Source of the DNA: Ichthyophonus hoferi
Taxonomy: Eukaryota; Opisthokonta; Ichthyosporea; Ichthyophonida; Ichthyophonidae
Direction: 5' to 3'
Assembly (NCBI GenBank): GCA_002751075.1
Contig: NAOQ01000772.1
Coordinates: 3,640 to 29,435, forward strand
Length of the DNA: 25,796 bases
How positions within the stretch are numbered: position 1 is the first letter of the stretch; the number at the start of each line of letters is the position of its first letter. Shown here piece by piece: positions 21,071 through 25,796 of this stretch. The notes below the pieces were generated by a model. It was not told the origin of the DNA and did not search any database. It saw nothing but the letters and a program-made list of their open reading frames with translations. Made by a program: the position numbers and the translations under genes.

Positions 21071-23015
21071 ATGAGGGGATTATTTGTAGCTTTTGTGGCT
21101 CTGGTGGCCTCAGCCATGGGCGAAGCAACTGGCAATGGACAGGCGGCAATGGAAAGTGGATTAAAGGGCCGTGGGTTTGGAGAAGACTATGAATGGAAGG
21201 TAAGTAATGATGAGAAAGGTAGAGGGAAAGGAAGAAAGGAAAAGAGAGGAGAGGGGGAAGAAGGTAGAATATTGTTTTAATAATGTGTAATATTTTTATG
21301 TATTGTTTCTTACATTAGTGTGATGTATTTTATTGTTTAAGTTACAGTTTTCACTCATTCTTTTCCTACTTTTATTAATATTATTACATATTTAAATATT
21401 GTGATTATTCCTATTCTACTATGTTCTCATATTATAATATCATCATATTATCCCTTGTTTTGCACCAATCAGACAATGGAAGAGGCCTTCTCCCCTAACA
21501 ACAACAACACTAAGCCCGTCTTTCTCCTAATTCATCGTTCATGGTGTGGTGCTTGTCAAGAACTCCAAAAAACTTTTTCAGCTTCCCAAAAGATAAAGGT
21601 ATGTATGTATTTTTTATGTATTATTGGATTAATATTATTTTATATATAGTACCATTACAGTTGATTTCCTAATTAGCTGTATTAACTGTATTAACTGCTC
21701 CTAAATCTCACCTGCTTAAACTAAACTGCTATTCCAAATAAACTACTTAGACAACAATTTATGAGCTAATAAATCCCATACTAAACGCAGTTTGGTTCAG
21801 GCTTATATATACTATTTATTGAATGTCAGGGTAACTATTAGGGTCACACATAAATATTGGGTTTACCCACCACTGATAACAAAATACCACAATTAAGCCA
21901 TGTGATATAATATATACCTAATATAGTAATATATACAGCAATTAATCTGACCACATACTAGAATACTGTATATATGTGTAAAAAACACTAGAATAATATA
22001 TATAAATAATGTTATACTATATCATTATCGACATGAGTATATAGTAGTCGTTCTGATACCTTAATTTTTCATCCTCTTTTTTATTATTTTATTTTCCGTT
22101 ATTTCTATATAGTGATATATTACGTTATATGTTATAAAAAACACGGTATTGTACAACACCAATAATATTTAACCATAATATTAAGTGATATATCTCCCAA
22201 TACCAATATAGTTTTTTAAAAAATAAACTTAAAATTGCCCAATGATCATATTCCCAAGACCATTCTTACTTTTAAAAATACTTAGAGCATTTTATTGCTA
22301 TTATTATTATTATTATTACTATTACTACTATTACTGATACTGCTATTATTTTTCTTATTATAATGAACAATACAACCTATACATATATTATACCTATACT
22401 ATTTTGTCTTATCATATCATTTCCACCTCTATACTAACAGATTTCATATGGTTTACAGGATTTGGCCGAGAAATTTACCATGGTTAATATAGATGAGACG
22501 ATAGATCCAGAAAAACCTGAATGGAAAATAGGTAAGAGAAAGGCCAGGATGCAATATACCACATTATAGCATTTTACTATATCATACTATATCATGTTCT
22601 ATCCTACCCTAAATCCTTATAATATTTCACACTCTCACTCCAGATGGTTCCTATGTCCCCCATGTTCTCTTTCTATATCATTACTATATCCCACTATATA
22701 TCCTTATAATATATCATACAATATCCTACTTTATATTCTTATACCATACCATACCAGATCTTTCACAATATCTCACATTTTTCTTCTCCCTTTCCTTTTC
22801 TCCCTGCAGATGGGTCTTATATTCCCCGCATCCTCTTCATGACACCTAGTGGTGTAGTACAGCCAAACATTTTTAATGAAGATGGCAACCCTACCTACAA
22901 ATACTACTACCCTGCTGTAGAAGCTATAGTGAAATCCATGACGCAAGCATTGAAGACACAGGGGCTTGTAGATGGCATAATTGATACAAAGGAGGAAGCA
23001 CGTGCAGAGCTATAA
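21071..23015 (+). CDS. ER thioredoxin-fold protein of the TXNDC12 (ERp18)/AGR group, four exons
   Basis: Exons are 21071-21199, 21473-21598, 22459-22531 and 22810-23015, giving 177 residues; human TXNDC12 has 172. Residues 1-20 form a signal peptide (MRGLFVAFVALVASAMGEAT). The active site HRSWCGACQELQ places a CGAC redox motif at 68-71, identical to the WCGAC of TXNDC12. The cis-Pro loop is GSYIPRILF (Pro115), followed by NEDGNPTYKYYY, matching NENGNPSYKYFY. The C-terminus RAEL resembles KDEL-type retrieval signals, so the protein should reside in the ER lumen and act in disulfide exchange. Exon 3 is taken to start at GAT (22459), because TACTAAC at 22432 is a branch-point consensus and the family then aligns without a gap; starting at 22441 would add six residues. 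Introns are 273, 860 and 278 nt. The start ATG follows ACCAAC and is the only one that opens a signal peptide. Confidence 0.95.
22432..22438 (+). promoter_or_regulatory. Branch-point consensus TACTAAC before exon 3 of the thioredoxin gene
   Basis: A perfect TACTAAC lies 20 nt before the TTTACAG acceptor at 22452-22458. It decides between two candidate acceptors, as the nearer AG (22440) directly abuts it. Confidence 0.7.
22644..22672 (+). repeat. Relic copy of the thioredoxin exon 4 start inside intron 3
   Basis: After CACTCTCACTCCAG the sequence encodes, in the phase required by exon 3, DGSYVPHVLF. The true exon 4, 166 nt downstream, begins DGSYIPRILF. The similarity includes the pyrimidine tract and acceptor. 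Beyond about ten codons the copy turns into AT-rich repeat and then runs out of frame with exon 4, so it is a partial duplicate exon, not a working alternative. Confidence 0.85.
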
Positions 23016-23024
23016 ATACTGACT

Positions 23025-23030
23025 AATAAA
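23025..23030 (+). terminator. Polyadenylation signal of the thioredoxin gene
   Basis: AATAAA lies 9 nt past the stop, which implies a very short 3' UTR. An LTR-like repeat starts 85 nt further on. Confidence 0.55.
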
Positions 23031-23114
23031 ATAAGACTTTTGGCGGGCTTGAGGAATTGGTAGACTGAGATGTTATATTGTACAAGACTAATTACGATAT
23101 ATTATAGTGATTAC

Positions 23115-23464
23115 TGTTGGAACATGTGTGTTATGTCACAACAATTCCATAATTGTTTATTTAATTGTATTAGAATATAACATACATGCTCTTTATTTAT
23201 TAGCTTTTATTAATCAAATAATAGAGATGTTACAATCAGAATTTTTGACCAGCATCATAGTTATCAGTAGAAAATGCAATAGATTTAGCACTCAACTGTA
23301 TTTAAAAGGAGTTCATGGAATCAATCAGGAGTTGATTGTAGTATATGGTACATAGAAGGCTTTGATATCCTGTATTAAACACTTAGTTTGATAATCATTT
23401 TACTATGACAAAAGAATTGATCTACTTATTATCTGGGTTTCAAACGAGCCTTCTTATTCATCCA
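23115..23464 (+). mobile_element. Candidate 5' LTR of the Ty1/copia fossil
   Basis: It starts TGTTGGAACATGTGTG. The first 130 nt align with the starts of the 340-bp repeats (CAATTCCATAATT, TTAGAATATAACAT, CTTTATTTATTA, ATCAAATAATAGA). It then diverges and ends at TTCATCCA, where TGGCTAGCG could be the primer-binding site. The right border is uncertain. Confidence 0.5.
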
Positions 23465-25796
23465 TGGCTAGCGATCTTGTAACACTCCCATTAGCTGAAA
23501 CATTAGAGAGCCAAAAAAAAGAAAGACAGTAATACAACTGGTTGCACTGGTGGCTATGATTGAGGAGCCTGTGTGTTGGGTGCTTGGTTAAGTGAACCAA
23601 CCTGAGAGATTAGTTGTACAAATTGTTGTTGTTGATCATTTAGAGGTGGTGAAGCTGAGAGTGGTGTCTCCATAGGCTGTTGTTTATCTATCTCTATTAT
23701 GTTTTCTGATTCTGAGAGTTCTGGAGCACAGTAGAAGCATGCTGGGTCCATAACCCTATCAGAATCAGAAAACATAATAAAGATAGATAAACAACAGCCT
23801 ATGGAGACACCACTTCCAGCTTCACCACCTCTAAATGATCCTGAAAATGACAACATCATTACAAAAATGCTTTATCAGCAACAGCAAACCATGTAGCAAT
23901 TTCAAGAACAGCAACTACAAACACAGTCTCAGAAACAGTTCAAACAACAACAATTTCTACGACTAATTGCTCAGGTTGGTTCACTTAACCAAGCACCCAA
24001 CACACAGGCTTCTTAATTGCCACCACGAGTACAACCAGTTGTGTCACCACTTACTCAACAGGCACATATTCCTGTCTCATGCCTAATCTTTACTGCAGTC
24101 ATTTCTTGGAAAACGGAATTCCACTCTCACAGTCAAAATCCTCATTTTCTACCTCATCAGACAGCCTGCCAAGGCCATTCAACACCCTATCTGCACCTCT
24201 TCTGGTAAATACATCACCGTCTTTATCTGGCCTAGTTTAATCCCTGCATGCCCAACCAGCTTCAACCAGCTCAGGCACCCAGTCCCCAGACACCATCAAT
24301 AGGTGACCATTAGTGATTGCTCCTGAAAAGATCTTTCATCAGTTCACAGCCACTAAATATCCTTTTCATCAGTGGACCAAAGACCTATGTGTCTGTACTG
24401 TCTATGAGGGCTCTGACATCTGATTTCTGAATGCTCCATCCCCTGAAGAACGCTTATACATTCAGGCAGGTGGGGCACACTGTCCAGATAAACAACTGGC
24501 CTGTTTCTATCTCAACAGTCTGGTTGACACACCAGAACGTGAGTATGCTGCCCTGGATGATACAAATCAAAATGAATTTGTTTATAATAAGATGATCAAG
24601 CTTTCAGAGGTTTTTGGCCTAACTTCCAACAACATAATAGTGGATTGGTATGAGCTTTCTTCATTCCAAGCTACAACCAGATGAGTTAGCCTCCACTTTC
24701 ATGGCTCACTATAAAGCTGCAGCCAATAGGCTTGAAGGAACTATACATGCTAGGCATCCAGATTCCATCATAGCTGTCACTCTTTGCGTCGTCTACAGCC
24801 TTCCACATTATGAATTATGAAGGTGCAGTCGCTTGGCTGGAGGAGCAGCCCAATACCTACCCTCCTTGGCAGACCATCATTTGAGCAGTGGATGCCTATG
24901 AACGCAAACATGGTCTTCATACCAGAACAAATATGGCTCCAAAACCTTCTGACACTTCATGGAGGTCATATGACCATACAAAATCTACTGTGGCCACACC
25001 ACGGAACTCAAGACCCACCAGCACTAATAAGAGATCCCCACCAAACCATCAACCAACCTCCGTTGTGATTACCACCCAGGGAGGTACGTTCACCACAACA
25101 CAGTGGATCATAATAAACACCAGGGTGGTCCAAATTTTGGAAAGACTAGGAAATAATTTCTGCCGAAACTTCAACAGGCACATTCAGGAGTGGTCAAGCT
25201 ATCAACTTCCCTCACCAAAAATGTCAACATCTCATTGGCACATGCAGGTTCAGTAGCCACGACCATAGCTTTTCTGAAAGGTAAGTTCATGATAGACATG
25301 GGCGCCAGCATGCATGTTTGCTTAACATTAGCAACATTCTGAGACAACACTCCTGCACACATTCCTATCACTATGGCTGATGACAACCAGACTGTTGTCA
25401 CCTTAATGGGAACAATAATGCTAAAATCACACCTGACCACCCAACTTATTGAAATAACACCGGTGCTTTATGTGCCATTAGCACTGACCATTCTCTTTTC
25501 TCTCTCTGCTCTTCATGGACTAAATGTTATCATCACCATGTCCAACAATAAGGCCACCATTGCAATCCATGGTTGTCCTATTCTTACTGGTCAACCTTAT
25601 CTTAATGACTGTACTTCCTAAATGCGGATATGATTTACCCAAATGTTCCACATAGCCGCTTTCTGATTATAAAACCAGATATCAACACTACTAAGGTCAC
25701 ATGCCTTGTCACCTGGAACAATGAGGACACTGCCTTTATCCCAACTGCAGCAAGTGTAATCAACCAAGAGATGTGGCATGACCGTCTTATGCATAT
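23465..25796 (+). mobile_element. Ty1/copia retrotransposon fossil: gag, protease, start of gag-pre-integrase; continues past the window
   Basis: A Gln-rich gag N-terminal part (about 23756-24020) is followed by a Pro- and Ser-rich part and the gag core (about 24300-24960), with FHQFTATKYPFHQWTKDLCV and EYAALDDTNQNEFVYNKMI. A protease-like segment begins near 25285 (KFMID, then GASMHVCL). It continues with PITMADDNQTV and VLYVPLAL, the typical copia spacing. MWHDRL near 25770 opens the gag-pre-integrase domain. The coding sequence has several breaks, so it looks inactive. Integrase and reverse transcriptase lie outside the window. Its gag region carries an inverted duplication, listed separately. 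Confidence 0.85.
23534..24042. repeat. Large inverted duplication of the copia gag 5' region
   Basis: The left arm (23534-23718) is the reverse complement of most of the right arm (23756-24042), with about 37 nt between them. Shared blocks include CAGAATCAGAAAACATAAT, AACAACAGCCTATGGAGACA and GGTTGGTTCACTTAACCAAG, matching at roughly 90 percent or better. The right arm is longer. The right arm is in the sense of the element. Confidence 0.92.

Noticed and set aside
23554-23859. Minus-strand 101-codon frame
   Set aside because: It is the left arm of the inverted gag duplication read in gag sense, not a separate gene.

Overview
The window looks like nuclear DNA of an AT-rich, intron-bearing opisthokont. 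Three host genes can be assembled by eye from short exons with GT-AG introns: an ARL6IP5-like PRA1 protein, ribosomal protein L17, and an ER thioredoxin of the TXNDC12/AGR group. Ty1/copia and hAT fossils and a great deal of simple repeat fill the rest. A unicellular relative of animals or an early-branching animal fits best, but this is inferred from gene style only and the species is not identified.

Layout. 1-2830: coding-like debris on the minus strand including an unrecognised 184-residue frame, then a large imperfect hairpin and an array of 40-bp units carrying TGACGT. 3892-7578 (minus): a seven-exon PRA1-family gene whose introns are packed with mini- and microsatellites and one LTR fragment; single-frame reading hides it completely. 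8790-9570: a broken hAT transposase, abutted by a Ty1/copia tail (about 9590-10040). 10.1-13.0 kb: AT-rich, with decayed, unidentified coding-like stretches. 13034-15443 (minus): RPL17, five coding exons plus a probable 5' untranslated exon; the 5' UTR intron carries a convincing box C/D snoRNA. 15.6-19.85 kb: simple repeats, then a patchwork of LTR-element fossils with two 340-bp LTR-like copies. 20.4-23.03 kb (plus): the thioredoxin gene, four exons, preceded by a direct duplication. 23115 to the window end: a broken Ty1/copia element with an inverted duplication in its gag region.

Most notable: (i) the hidden PRA1-family gene; (ii) the snoRNA in the RPL17 leader intron, with 12 nt complementary to a conserved large-subunit rRNA segment; (iii) partial copies of exon edges inside introns of both RPL17 and the thioredoxin gene, suggesting that introns here grow by tandem duplication across splice sites; (iv) an inverted gag duplication that would fold into a long hairpin if transcribed.

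The host genes are unrelated in pathway (ER membrane shaping and trafficking, ribosome assembly, ER oxidative folding) and are not an operon-like set. Exon borders were deduced from splice consensus, frame continuity and remembered family sequences; no alignment was run.
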